Source: an uncultured Bacteroidales bacterium
GTDB taxonomy: Bacteria > Bacteroidota > Bacteroidia > Bacteroidales > P3
Direction of reading: 5' to 3'
DNA: 59,500 bases
NCBI GenBank assembly: GCA_900318665.1
Contig: ONLQ01000009.1
Span: 1-59,500, forward strand
The position numbers and the translations under genes were made by a program. Under the pieces are notes generated by a model. That model did not search any database and was not told the origin of the DNA. It worked only from the letters and a program-made list of their open reading frames with translations. Shown piece by piece: positions 34,796 to 43,389 of the stretch (the first letter of the stretch is position 1; each line of letters opens with the position of its first letter).

Positions 34796-37700
34796 ATGAA
34801 AAGCAAACGAGTACTTTTCGGTTTGTTCGTAGGATTGATTGCGCTCATTCCTGCCAATGGTATGGCGCAGAGTAGCAGCAACGCAAAACTTATCGAGATA
34901 GGTCCCGACAACATCGGTGGTCGTGTGACAACCCTTATCGTCGATAAACGCGACGCTACGAACAACACACTCTACGCCGGCACCGCTACTGGCGGCCTCT
35001 ACATCAGGTCGAACAATACTGACTATGCGGAATTCTCCAGCATCTGGAACTATGTGGACTGCCAAATTGACGGTGTTTCGCGCACCCTGCCTATAAGCCA
35101 CATGATTCAACTGAAGGACAACTCCCTCGTTATCGCTACTGGCGAAGGCTGCTTCGCTCAGGGCACCAAATTTGCCACCATGGCGTCGAAGGGCGTCGGC
35201 ATCGTTCGCTACAATCCCGAGACAGGCGCTTTCTCACGCGTTGAGAGCACCAATCCCGCCACCAACGACAAATTTGCCAACATCAATCGTCTGGCCTATG
35301 CCTACGATGGCAACACCTTATATATATATGCTGCCGCAAAGGGTGGTCTGTATCGCTGGAAGATTGAAAGCGAATCGGACTGGAGCCGCACTCCTACTCA
35401 CATCCTTGACAGCGTTGAGATTCTTGACGTTGCCGTGGTAGAAGCATATAACATGGTCTATTTCTCCGGCAAAAAGAAACTCTATCGCATATCCTCTTAC
35501 GAGAGCAATAACGCCGTAGATATCACTACCACCAACAGCGTATTCACCACTGCTTCACGCATTCAGTTGGCTTCGTCTATCGACAATCCCGACTATCTCT
35601 ACGCTATGGTTTCCGACAACAAAGGCAACTTCAAAGGCCTCTACCTGACCAAAAACCAGAACAGTTGGCTTCTCCTCACCACCCCCACGGTGCTTCCCTT
35701 CTCTCGCGAGAAAGGTGCCACCTGCGGTGCCATCTGCGTTGACAAGGACAACAACAAGCACGTTCTGATTGGCGGTTCGTCGCTCTGGAATGGCCATGGC
35801 TACACCGAGGATGCTCTCTATCAGTGGACCAAATCGTCCTACAACGAGTACGAGATGGGTTCTACTAACTTCATGGACGATATTTTCTCCAGTTCTTACT
35901 ATGTTCACTCCGGCATCAACGATATAGTTCAGACCGAACTCCAGAAAGAGGACGGTTCTACCACCCAAGTATTCTATATTGCCACTAATGCTGGTGTCTT
36001 TGAGGCCGATGGAGACTTTGAGTCTTTCATCAACATCAACCGTGGTCTCAACAACGTGCAGGTGAACGGCGTTGCCGTCTGCACTGATGGTTCTCTGCTC
36101 ATTGGTGCCGCTCATAGCGCCAATCTCTTCATCGAGTCCCGTATGGAGCACCACCTGAAAGGTCTTGACAACAGTTCGAGCATTTACAACGCTTCATGGT
36201 ATGACCGTAACCAGTCGGGCATCAACCACCTTGCCAACCAGTATTGGCAGGGCAACGGCGGCCAGGTGGCAGCATCGCGCTATCAGCAGTATGCTCCCGA
36301 ATCGCGTCGTAACCTTTTCTTCTCTGCCAACGACGGTCTCTACGCTCGCGGATACAAGGACTTCTCCGACTATAGCAACACCCAGACTTGGACTATTGGC
36401 GACGCATTCATCACCAACGAGTCGAACAGCGGTGCCGAGGTTGCACAGATGTATCTCTGGGAATCGCACACCATGTCGGGCATCAGCACCATCACCCACA
36501 AGATTGACACCTTGGACGAAATTTATCGTCGCGACAAAGGCGCCATGATGATTGGCACCCCAAACACTGCTGACGAAAATTCCTGCAAAGGACGCATCAA
36601 ACGCGGCGACACCATCATCGTCCCCAATGTTGCCACAGCATCCTATCCTATCCGCTATGTGTTCCCCGCTGACGCAACTATCGAACAAAGCGGTTATGAA
36701 ATCACCGTGGACAACCCCATCCAGAGCCACCTCTTCCTGCGTGCTAACTATGTGAACCCCGACAAAGACGCCAACCAGCAGAAAATAATCATGTCGTGGA
36801 CTCCCTCCGACTTCACTCGCATCTTCTCGCTCAACAGCGAAGGTCTGCCCGAAGAACCCTCTATGGGCTGGGCCGATGTATATCTGCTGAACAAGAAACG
36901 TCCCCAAAACGCTCACCGCGACCTCACAACTTTCGGTGTATCGGCTGATGGCGATATGATTTATGTTGTTGTTGCCGACGACCAGGGCGACTCCTGCTTC
37001 GTTGTCCGCATCAAGGGCATGTTCGAGAATATCGACTACCACAAATCGCGTTCCGACATTGCTATGGCTCTCGACTATGAGGACGGCCCCTACTATCACG
37101 ATGGTTCTAAACTCGTGGCCGACACGTTAAAATACAATGGTTCCATCTGGTTCCATCGCAAAATTTCCGCTATCACTTTCGACAGCCGCAACCGTGCCAT
37201 CTTCACCTTCGAAGGACATGAGAACGAGGCCGACTTCGCCAATGTTCTCTTGGTGAACAATGCCAATGGCAACTACACTTTCTCTAACGACATTTCTACC
37301 CCTGGCAAGACCGCTGCCTACAGCGTGCTCATCGAAGCCAGCAAGGGCGATGTCTTTGTCGGTACCGAGGAAGGTTTGTGGAAATCCAACGCTTCTAATT
37401 TCAACAATGGCAATCCTCACTGGGAGCGCTACGGTGACTTCATCGGAGTGCCTGTAACATCTATCATCCAGCAGACCGAGGCTCTCGAAATGCAGCGCAT
37501 GACGCTCCACGACGGTATCAACATCAACAACTATGTGTTCCCCCGCACCAAATACCCCTACGCTATCTATATCGGAACATTTGGCCGCGGAGTGTTTATG
37601 GACACCGCCTATGTCACCGACTTCACCAACGAGGTTGTTGACTCCACCGACTACTATGTTGGCATACGTCCTGTGCTGACCAGCAATGGCATGAACAGCG

Positions 37701-37945
37701 TGCGTCTCTATCCTAACCCAGCCAAAGTGCGTGCTACAATGGAGATGACTATCGCCAATAGCGGCAACGCCATTCTCAAGGTCTATGACCTCGGCGGCAA
37801 AACTGTTGTCAACGAGAACCTCGGCACCTTGTCAGAAGGTGTCCACAGCCACACCATCGACTGCTCCTATCTGCCCAAAGGCATGTATCTCGTCAACCTC
37901 ATTGTGGGCAACGAGTCGGCAGCAGCCAAACTCCTCGTTAGATAA
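34796..37945 (+). CDS. Large secreted propeller protein with T9SS sorting domain
   Basis: A 1049-residue protein: signal peptide (ending GMAQ), then a long region with BNR/sortilin-like beta-propeller character (IGPDNIGGRVTTLIVD, NTLYAGTATGGLYIRS near the start; VFVGTEEGLWKSN and YIGTFGRGVFMD near the end), and a final 80-residue type A sorting domain starting RLYPNPAKV and ending AKLLVR. The propeller motifs occur at both ends, so there may be one large or two propellers with inserted domains. No catalytic motif is recognised. Its codon choice (many GGT, CGT, GTT, GCT) differs from the neighbouring genes, which often signals high expression in this group. It has its own promoter and terminator, and so is a single-gene unit. 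Confidence 0.85.
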   Translation: MKSKRVLFGLFVGLIALIPANGMAQSSSNAKLIEIGPDNIGGRVTTLIVDKRDATNNTLYAGTATGGLYIRSNNTDYAEFSSIWNYVDCQIDGVSRTLPISHMIQLKDNSLVIATGEGCFAQGTKFATMASKGVGIVRYNPETGAFSRVESTNPATNDKFANINRLAYAYDGNTLYIYAAAKGGLYRWKIESESDWSRTPTHILDSVEILDVAVVEAYNMVYFSGKKKLYRISSYESNNAVDITTTNSVFTTASRIQLASSIDNPDYLYAMVSDNKGNFKGLYLTKNQNSWLLLTTPTVLPFSREKGATCGAICVDKDNNKHVLIGGSSLWNGHGYTEDALYQWTKSSYNEYEMGSTNFMDDIFSSSYYVHSGINDIVQTELQKEDGSTTQVFYIATNAGVFEADGDFESFININRGLNNVQVNGVAVCTDGSLLIGAAHSANLFIESRMEHHLKGLDNSSSIYNASWYDRNQSGINHLANQYWQGNGGQVAASRYQQYAPESRRNLFFSANDGLYARGYKDFSDYSNTQTWTIGDAFITNESNSGAEVAQMYLWESHTMSGISTITHKIDTLDEIYRRDKGAMMIGTPNTADENSCKGRIKRGDTIIVPNVATASYPIRYVFPADATIEQSGYEITVDNPIQSHLFLRANYVNPDKDANQQKIIMSWTPSDFTRIFSLNSEGLPEEPSMGWADVYLLNKKRPQNAHRDLTTFGVSADGDMIYVVVADDQGDSCFVVRIKGMFENIDYHKSRSDIAMALDYEDGPYYHDGSKLVADTLKYNGSIWFHRKISAITFDSRNRAIFTFEGHENEADFANVLLVNNANGNYTFSNDISTPGKTAAYSVLIEASKGDVFVGTEEGLWKSNASNFNNGNPHWERYGDFIGVPVTSIIQQTEALEMQRMTLHDGININNYVFPRTKYPYAIYIGTFGRGVFMDTAYVTDFTNEVVDSTDYYVGIRPVLTSNGMNSVRLYPNPAKVRATMEMTIANSGNAILKVYDLGGKTVVNENLGTLSEGVHSHTIDCSYLPKGMYLVNLIVGNESAAAKLLVR

Positions 37946-37964
37946 TATTAATTAGATTTCAAAG

Positions 37965-38002
37965 GAGGTACTCGCCCACAAAAAGGAGAGTACCTCTTTT
38001 TT
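37965..38002 (+). terminator. Intrinsic terminator after the T9SS cargo gene
   Basis: gaggtactc (37965-37973) pairs with gagtacctc (37988-37996), followed by a T-run. Confidence 0.85.
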
Positions 38003-38042
38003 GTAAATGATAACGTGTGAAAGACGAATAAATCAAAACAAT

Positions 38043-39323
38043 ATGAATAGCAACCTCGTAAAAGAATTACAGTGGCGCGGCATGATACACAATATGATGC
38101 CCGGCACTGAAGAACAACTCAGCAAAGAAGTAACCACCGCATACGTCGGCATTGACCCCACGGCGGACTCGCTCCACATCGGACACCTCGTTTCCATTAT
38201 GCTGCTCAAGCACCTGCAGATGGCTGGCCACAAACCTCTGGCTCTCGTAGGCGGTGCCACCGGCATGATTGGCGACCCTTCCTTCAAGGCCGCCGAGCGC
38301 AAACTGCTCACCCTCGAAGAGGTGCAGCACAATGTGGACTGCATACGTCGCCAACTGTCAAAATTCCTCGATTTTGACAACCCTGTCAATGGTGCCGAAA
38401 TCGTGAATAACTACGACTGGATGAAAGATTATCTTTTCCTCGACTTCATCCGCGATGTTGGCAAGCATATCACCGTCAACTATATGATGGCCAAAGACTC
38501 TGTGCAGAAACGCATGGAGACTGGCATTTCCTTTACAGAGTTCAGTTATCAGTTGCTGCAAGGCTTTGACTTTCTGACCCTCTACCGCACCAAGAACTGT
38601 CGCTTACAGATGGGCGGCAGCGACCAATGGGGCAATATCACCACCGGCACCGAACTCATACGCCGTATGGAAGGCGGCGAGGCCTACGCCCTCACCTGCC
38701 CTCTCATCACCAAGGCCGACGGTACAAAATTCGGCAAGACCGAAGGCGGCAACGTGTGGCTCGACCCAGAGCGCACCAGTCCCTACAAATTCTACCAGTT
38801 CTGGCTCAACTGCTCCGATGTCGATACTGCCCGCTACATCCGCATATTCACACTCCTCTCCAAGGAAGAGATAGAGGCACTTGAAAAAGAACATGCCGAA
38901 GCCCCAGAACGCCGCATACTGCAAAAAGCACTGGCAAAAGACATCACCTGCCGTGTACACAGCGAGAAAGAATATGAGAGCGCCGTGGCCGCCAGCGAAC
39001 TGCTGTTTGGCAAAGGCACTACCGAACAACTCAACGCCCTCGACCGCGCCACACTGCTTAGCGTATTCGAAGGAGTGCCTCAATACACCGTCAGTCGCAG
39101 CCTCATAGAGCAAGGCATCAGCCTTATTGACCTTGCCGCCGCAGAGACGTCAATGTTTGCCTCCAAAGGCGAAATACGCCGCGAATTGAAACAAAATTCA
39201 ATCTCCGTAAACAAGAGTAAAGTTGGCGAGGACTATAAGGTAACCACCGCCGACATCCTCTCCTGCGGCCTAATCCTTGTCCAAAAAGGCAAAAAGAACT
39301 ACTATCTCGTAGCAGTAGAATAA
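38043..39323 (+). CDS. tyrS: Tyrosyl-tRNA synthetase
   Basis: A 426-residue class I aminoacyl-tRNA synthetase that charges tRNA-Tyr. The HIGH motif appears as HIGH in [10 protein letters not shown], the tyrosine-binding core as [12 protein letters not shown] and [10 protein letters not shown], and the KMSKS loop as KFGKTEGG, the TyrRS form with Thr replacing the last Ser. An S4 RNA-binding domain lies at the C-terminus (about 350-426). The ATG at 38043 was chosen over one at 38007 because the conserved N-terminus begins [11 protein letters not shown] and the intervening sequence is leader-like. A terminator follows. Confidence 0.97.
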   Translation: MNSNLVKELQWRGMIHNMMPGTEEQLSKEVTTAYVGIDPTADSLHIGHLVSIMLLKHLQMAGHKPLALVGGATGMIGDPSFKAAERKLLTLEEVQHNVDCIRRQLSKFLDFDNPVNGAEIVNNYDWMKDYLFLDFIRDVGKHITVNYMMAKDSVQKRMETGISFTEFSYQLLQGFDFLTLYRTKNCRLQMGGSDQWGNITTGTELIRRMEGGEAYALTCPLITKADGTKFGKTEGGNVWLDPERTSPYKFYQFWLNCSDVDTARYIRIFTLLSKEEIEALEKEHAEAPERRILQKALAKDITCRVHSEKEYESAVAASELLFGKGTTEQLNALDRATLLSVFEGVPQYTVSRSLIEQGISLIDLAAAETSMFASKGEIRRELKQNSISVNKSKVGEDYKVTTADILSCGLILVQKGKKNYYLVAVE

Positions 39324-39340
39324 ACCAACAACAATCAAAA

Positions 39341-39383
39341 AAAACGGTCATCGCTACAACATCGTAACGATGACCGTTTTTAT
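39341..39383 (+). terminator. Intrinsic terminator after tyrS
   Basis: aaaacggtcatcg (39341-39353) pairs with cgatgaccgtttt (39368-39380), a 13-bp stem with T's after it. Confidence 0.85.
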
Positions 39384-39452
39384 ATTAATGTCTAAATGCT
39401 AATTTGCTAAACCATCAAATTGTTTTATAAGAACAATCAACGGCATGGGCAC

Positions 39453-39485
39453 AAAAAAGAGGGACGACTTTCGTCGTCCCTCTTT
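39453..39485 (-). terminator. Intrinsic terminator after the 39503 lipoprotein gene
   Basis: aaagagggacgac (39456-39468) pairs with gtcgtccctcttt (39473-39485) with a 4-base loop. On the minus strand a T-run follows. Confidence 0.85.
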
Positions 39486-39502
39486 AACAATTATGTAATA
39501 AA

Positions 39503-40108
39503 TTACTTGGTCTGTGCCTGTCTGTACTTAATATTCTGAGCATAAACATCAAGTTCCTTCTTGTCAGGATTTTCATTATCCTCTATGTCATATGCATATT
39601 GATCATACATAACACAGAGGAGAGTGAAATGATCTATAACCACATTGGTCGGGTCAAGAGAACCTATAGAAGAACCCTGACCATTATCTTTCAAACCAAA
39701 GAACCACCAGTTTCCTGTAGCAGTTTCGTACTCATTGGTAAGAGCCTCAAATTTAGAAGCAACATTGCCATACTCAACACGACGTACACTCCAACCACCC
39801 TGTTCGCCACTCTCATAACGAAGCAAAACATCAAAGTAGGGGAACGTGATGGTTGAACCCTCCCAACTAGTTGCGGCAGTTGTCGAGAATAATGCAGTGT
39901 CTGCCTTGGTCAGATAAATCGATTTCATGTAACCGAAGTTGGTGGTCGTAGTGGTACCATCAAAAACAAGTCTCAACGAAGGAGTTGTCTGCTCCTGCTG
40001 TTGTTCATTGTTGGTGTTGGTCTCTTCCTCTTCGTCCTTTTTGCAGGCGGTGAAAATAAGAGTGCTGGCTAAAAGAGCCAAACCGAAGATTTTAAATACA
40101 TTCTTCAT
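39503..40108 (-). CDS. Small lipoprotein, paralogue of the one at 13999-14562
   Basis: A 201-residue lipoprotein with lipobox IFTAC and tether CKKDEEEE, then an Asn/Gln/Glu/Thr spacer and a beta-rich globular domain (about 45-195) without a motif I recognise. The leader and tether are nearly the same as those of the protein encoded at 13999. The two genes are 25 kb apart on opposite strands. The gene has its own terminator. The only promoter element seen upstream lies at 40365-40372, which would give an unusually long leader of about 250 bases. Confidence 0.8.
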   Translation of the reverse strand: MKNVFKIFGLALLASTLIFTACKKDEEEETNTNNEQQQEQTTPSLRLVFDGTTTTTNFGYMKSIYLTKADTALFSTTAATSWEGSTITFPYFDVLLRYESGEQGGWSVRRVEYGNVASKFEALTNEYETATGNWWFFGLKDNGQGSSIGSLDPTNVVIDHFTLLCVMYDQYAYDIEDNENPDKKELDVYAQNIKYRQAQTK

Positions 40109-40364
40109 AATTGTGTGTTTTTAAGGTTAATTGATTTTGATTAATTTGATTAATTTGTATTTTATTTTGTTTTTATTCCGAAAGCAATGTGGTGCTAACC
40201 ATTTGCAATCTCTATTGCTTTATTCTCTGTTCTTCTGCCATTCCTTTATTAGACGCTATCCGAAACGTTCTTGTTGTCCCACTTCACATTTTGACTGCCA
40301 TGAATGTTCTTATAAATGACATATCGGTGCGTTAAGAACTCTTCTCTGACTTTAATATTTTCTG

Positions 40365-40372
40365 CAAAAGTA
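40365..40372 (-). promoter_or_regulatory. Minus-strand -7 promoter element, probably for the 39503-40108 lipoprotein gene
   Basis: On the minus strand the sequence is tacttttg (TAnnTTTG). It lies 257 bases before the start codon at 40108, and no -33 TTG is evident. Confidence 0.5.
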
Positions 40373-40402
40373 GAAATTTTTCTTGAATTATGAAAAAAAA
40401 TG

Positions 40403-40410
40403 TAATTTTG
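40403..40410 (+). promoter_or_regulatory. Promoter of the small lipoprotein gene at 40489
   Basis: taattttg fits TAnnTTTG, and a TTG at 40383-40385 may be the -33 element. The leader would be about 75 bases. Confidence 0.65.
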
Positions 40411-40488
40411 CACTTGTTCAAGTCCAAGAAAAGGACAAGACAAAAAACAAGAAACAATTAAATAACAAACAATTAAACAAAAATCATT

Positions 40489-40893
40489 ATGAAAAAGAAT
40501 CTGACCATCGTAGCACTTGCTGCTATCGCAGTTTTTGGTCTTGCTGCTTGCAACAACAACCAGCAGCCTGCTGAAGAGAACACCGACACCACCGTTGTGG
40601 TTGAGGAAACCGTTGCCACTCCCGCTGTTGAGGAGGTCGCTGTTGCCGACGAGCCCGTTAAAGAGGCTGCCACCGAGACCAAGGACAACAAGGTTGTGAA
40701 GGCTGTTAAGAAAGGTGCTCAAGAGGTGAAAGAGGCCGCTGAAACCACAGAGAAGGTCGTTGAGACCGCTAAGGAAGCCGCTAAAACCGTCGAGGTAACC
40801 ACCAACAAAATCCAAAGCGAAGCCGCTTCTATCGAACAGAAACAGAAAACCAAAAAGAAAGCCCCTCTGGGTGCTGGCACAAACACTCTTTAA
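40489..40893 (+). CDS. Small lipoprotein with Ala/Glu/Lys/Val-rich helical body
   Basis: A 134-residue lipoprotein (lipobox LAAC, Cys at about residue 21), then an Asn/Gln tether and a body composed almost entirely of Ala, Glu, Lys, Thr and Val. Residues about 65-110 have a heptad-like run (KAVKKGAQEVKEAAETTEKV) that looks like an extended amphipathic helix or coiled coil, comparable to late-embryogenesis-like or Lpp-like spacers. The C-terminus is basic (KTKKKAP). Codons are those of highly expressed genes, and the unit has a good promoter and terminator. It may be an abundant envelope lipoprotein, but this is inference. Confidence 0.8.
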   Translation: MKKNLTIVALAAIAVFGLAACNNNQQPAEENTDTTVVVEETVATPAVEEVAVADEPVKEAATETKDNKVVKAVKKGAQEVKEAAETTEKVVETAKEAAKTVEVTTNKIQSEAASIEQKQKTKKKAPLGAGTNTL

Positions 40894-40913
40894 ACATTAT
40901 TTGTTTAACGAAC

Positions 40914-40944
40914 AAAAAAGAGTGCAACATAGCACTCTTTTTTT
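40914..40944 (+). terminator. Intrinsic terminator after the 40489 gene
   Basis: aaaaaagagtgc (40914-40925) pairs with gcactctttttt (40932-40943), loop of 6, in a T-run. Confidence 0.85.
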
Positions 40945-40976
40945 GTGTGTTCCAACCCAAACTCTTCTCTAATCTA

Positions 40977-41489
40977 ATGGACAAGCAAATAAAACATATC
41001 TGTATTTTAGCATTACTTCTAATAGCCACAGCATGCTCTAACAAAAAAGAAAAGAAAGAAATTGAACGTGTGGCTATGGGGTATATTGAATCAACGAGCC
41101 ATTTCGAATTCAAAAAGGCTGAACAATACGCCACCACCCAAACCATAAATGTGACCCTCAAATATCTGCAAGCCATAATGCCCCGTGTGGATTCCTCAAA
41201 CATCGAAAATGGGAGACAAGCCACCTTCTATGTCAAGAATGTGCAATTACTTACCGACACAACGGCATTTGCAATCTACCACAAAGAAACTATCCACAAG
41301 ACATATGATGACACATTGCATCTGCTTAAGGAAAACAATGAATGGAAAGTGAATCTTGTCATCGAAATACCACCCATGCTCGCAATATTTGCCGATTCCA
41401 CACTTTGGAATTCAGAAGGACATCTCCCCGATAAAGAAGAAATGCGAAGAATGAAAACAAATCAGAAAGAATCTCAACAAAAAAACTAA
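40977..41489 (+). CDS. Small lipoprotein, possible DUF4878/NTF2-like
   Basis: A 170-residue lipoprotein with lipobox IATAC. The globular part begins with a helix (IERVAMGYIESTSHFEFKKAEQYAT) and continues with beta strands ending in LLKENNEWKVNLVIEIPP, a pattern like the DUF4878/NTF2-type lipoproteins (a helix followed by a strand with W-K-V). This family reading is by eye only. The ATG at 40977 was chosen over 40947 because it gives a normal lipoprotein signal. A terminator follows immediately. Confidence 0.7.
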   Translation: MDKQIKHICILALLLIATACSNKKEKKEIERVAMGYIESTSHFEFKKAEQYATTQTINVTLKYLQAIMPRVDSSNIENGRQATFYVKNVQLLTDTTAFAIYHKETIHKTYDDTLHLLKENNEWKVNLVIEIPPMLAIFADSTLWNSEGHLPDKEEMRRMKTNQKESQQKN

Positions 41490-41490
41490 A

Positions 41491-41520
41491 AGGAAGGCTC
41501 AGATGCCTTCTTTTTTTTTT
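41491..41520 (+). terminator. Intrinsic terminator after the 40977 lipoprotein gene
   Basis: gaaggc (41493-41498) pairs with gccttc (41505-41510), followed by ten T's. It sits between two converging genes. Confidence 0.8.
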
Positions 41521-42400
41521 ATTCTGTTTCGTAGCCGAACTGGCGTAGGGCTTTGTCGCTGTTGCGCCAGTCTTTCAGCACTTTTACATAGAGGTTCAAG
41601 AAGCAACGTTTGCCAGTGAACTCCTCGATGTCTTTGCGAGCCTCGATGCCTACTTTCTTTATGCTTTTGCCTTGATGACCTATAAGAATGGCTTTCTGCG
41701 AATCGCGCTCGGCAAAGATTACCGCAGAGATATGGTCTATGCCGTCTTGCTCCTTGTAACTCTCTACAGCAACCTCGCACGAATAGGGAATTTCCTGCTG
41801 GTAGTAGAGTAACAATTTCTCGCGGATAATCTCACTTACAAAGAAACGCATAGAGCGGTCGGTGAGTTCGTCTTTGGGAAAATAGGGCGGATTTTCGGGC
41901 AGAAAATCCATTATATGGTCGAAAATGGCCGATATATTGAAATGGTTGGTTGCCGACGTGGGTATGATTACCGCCCGCGGTATTTGGTTGCGCCAATAGG
42001 CTATACGGTCGTTGACCGTCTGCTGGTCGGAGAGGTCTATCTTGTTGATGGCAAGAATGACGGGGATATTGCTATCGACAACTCGCCGCAGCACCTCCTG
42101 GTTTTTGAATGTCTCGCCCACCTCGGTAACGAGAAGGAAGAGGTCGGCATCCTGCAAGGCGCTGTTGACAAAGCCCATCATGCTCTCGTGCAACTTGTAG
42201 TGGGGATTGACGATGCCAGGAGTGTCGGTATAGACTATCTGGAAATCCTCGCCATTGACGATGCCCATGATGCGATGGCGCGTGGTCTGAGCCTTAGACG
42301 TGATGATAGAAAGACGCTCTCCAACGAGAGCATTCATAAGGGTTGACTTACCCACATTGGGGTTGCCTATGATGTTGACAAAACCTGCCTTGTGCGCCAT
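41519..42400 (-). CDS. era: GTPase Era
   Basis: A 293-residue GTPase that assists 30S subunit assembly by binding 16S rRNA. G1 is GNPNVGKST, G3 is DTPGI, G4 is NKID, and the switch region is KAQTTRH. The KH RNA-binding domain follows (about 200-293), with GHQGKSIKKVG holding the KH loop. An in-frame ATG at 42442 would extend it by 14 residues into the upstream gene, but the conserved start is AHKAGFVNIIGNPNVG, so 42400 is used. It begins one base after the stop of the gene upstream, which suggests coupling. Confidence 0.97.
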   Translation of the reverse strand: MAHKAGFVNIIGNPNVGKSTLMNALVGERLSIITSKAQTTRHRIMGIVNGEDFQIVYTDTPGIVNPHYKLHESMMGFVNSALQDADLFLLVTEVGETFKNQEVLRRVVDSNIPVILAINKIDLSDQQTVNDRIAYWRNQIPRAVIIPTSATNHFNISAIFDHIMDFLPENPPYFPKDELTDRSMRFFVSEIIREKLLLYYQQEIPYSCEVAVESYKEQDGIDHISAVIFAERDSQKAILIGHQGKSIKKVGIEARKDIEEFTGKRCFLNLYVKVLKDWRNSDKALRQFGYETE

Positions 42401-42401
42401 C

Positions 42402-43184
42402 CTAATAGTATTTGATGGTGCGCTCGATGATAGTCTGCGCAACGGGTGTGTTGTCTTCCATCACATATTCCGTCTTCTGAATCCAGTTGCGGTGACCGTC
42501 ATATTTGTAGCGGAAAAGGCTGATAATGATTTCCGGCTCTTTCTCGCTGTAGTCATAAATAGTCTGGGTTACGGGCTGACCGTTGTGGTCGTATTCGTAG
42601 CGTATCTCGCGAGCCTTGTTGCCACTGCGGTCGAAAACCACGGTTTTCTGAATAGTGCCTTCAGGAGTGTAGGTATAGACCTCGCGACGGAAAATGTTGC
42701 CGTCCTGATCGGTATAACTGCGTTGACCCACACGCTCGTGAGCGTCATATTTGATAATGGTGCGGCCTTCTATCTGGCGTTCGGCATCCTCGGTATAGAT
42801 TTCGGTGAGGAAGAAATTGGGGTCGTAAACATAGTAGGTGCGTCCCACTATCTGCTCGTTGTTATCAACCACGTGCTCAAGCGTCGTGACGCCGAAGCCA
42901 TCGTGTTTGTAGCGGCTGCGGAACAGCACATCCTCTTCCGGCGAGAGATAGGTCATGCTTTTACGCATACCGTTTTTGAGATAGACTGTCTCAACGCGTT
43001 CGAGAATATCGCCACGCTCAAGCGTCTGTCCACCGTTATCCACGGCCTCGTATAACACAGACGTGATAGTCTGGACAGAGCCTTTCAGTCCGTCTAATTT
43101 AACCTCTGGAGCGGCTTTTTGTGCCACAACGGCACCAGCCATAGCAATCGAAAGGGCCACGAAAGCCAACAATTTCTTGTTCAT
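42402..43184 (-). CDS. Exported protein with YD/RHS-like strand repeats, unknown function
   Basis: A 260-residue protein with a signal peptide (ending VVAQ). The rest is a chain of short beta-hairpin repeats of the form Y-x-Y-D/E-x-x-G-x: YKHDGFGV, YYVYDPNF, IKYDAHERVG, YTYTPEGTI, YEYDHNGQPV, YKYDGHRNW. This resembles RHS/YD or MORN-type repeat proteins of Bacteroidota. No enzymatic domain is seen. It lies one base upstream of era, and its promoter element is at 43251-43258. Confidence 0.75.
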   Translation of the reverse strand: MNKKLLAFVALSIAMAGAVVAQKAAPEVKLDGLKGSVQTITSVLYEAVDNGGQTLERGDILERVETVYLKNGMRKSMTYLSPEEDVLFRSRYKHDGFGVTTLEHVVDNNEQIVGRTYYVYDPNFFLTEIYTEDAERQIEGRTIIKYDAHERVGQRSYTDQDGNIFRREVYTYTPEGTIQKTVVFDRSGNKAREIRYEYDHNGQPVTQTIYDYSEKEPEIIISLFRYKYDGHRNWIQKTEYVMEDNTPVAQTIIERTIKYY

Positions 43185-43250
43185 ATATAACTATAACTCT
43201 TTATGTTACACAACCATTACCGAAGCATGCGGGTACTCCGATAGAGTTTT

Positions 43251-43258
43251 CAAAATTA
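43251..43258 (-). promoter_or_regulatory. Promoter of the 43184 gene and era
   Basis: On the minus strand the sequence is taattttg (TAnnTTTG), with a TTG at 43280-43282 at normal spacing. It is 67 bases before the start at 43184. Confidence 0.65.
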
Positions 43259-43309
43259 CTAAATTTTTGTGTTCTTTAACAAAAAAGTAGTTAATCGCTT
43301 TATTTTTAT

Positions 43310-43317
43310 TAATTTTG
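43310..43317 (+). promoter_or_regulatory. -7 promoter element of the symporter gene
   Basis: taattttg fits TAnnTTTG, 73 bases before the ATG at 43390. It is divergent from the element at 43251. Confidence 0.6.
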
Positions 43318-43389
43318 CAGTCGTTCCGCCGCCACAAAAGATGGTGCGAAAAGAATTTCTATCAGACATTTCCGAACGCTATAACGACT

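Larger units (their letters stand above)
40109..40488. other. Intergenic region with divergent promoters
   Basis: A 380-base gap between two divergent lipoprotein genes. It holds a minus-strand -7 element (40365-40372), a plus-strand one (40403-40410), and a T-rich stretch (40125-40180). Only frames of about a dozen codons occur on the minus strand, and I assign no gene. Confidence 0.6.
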
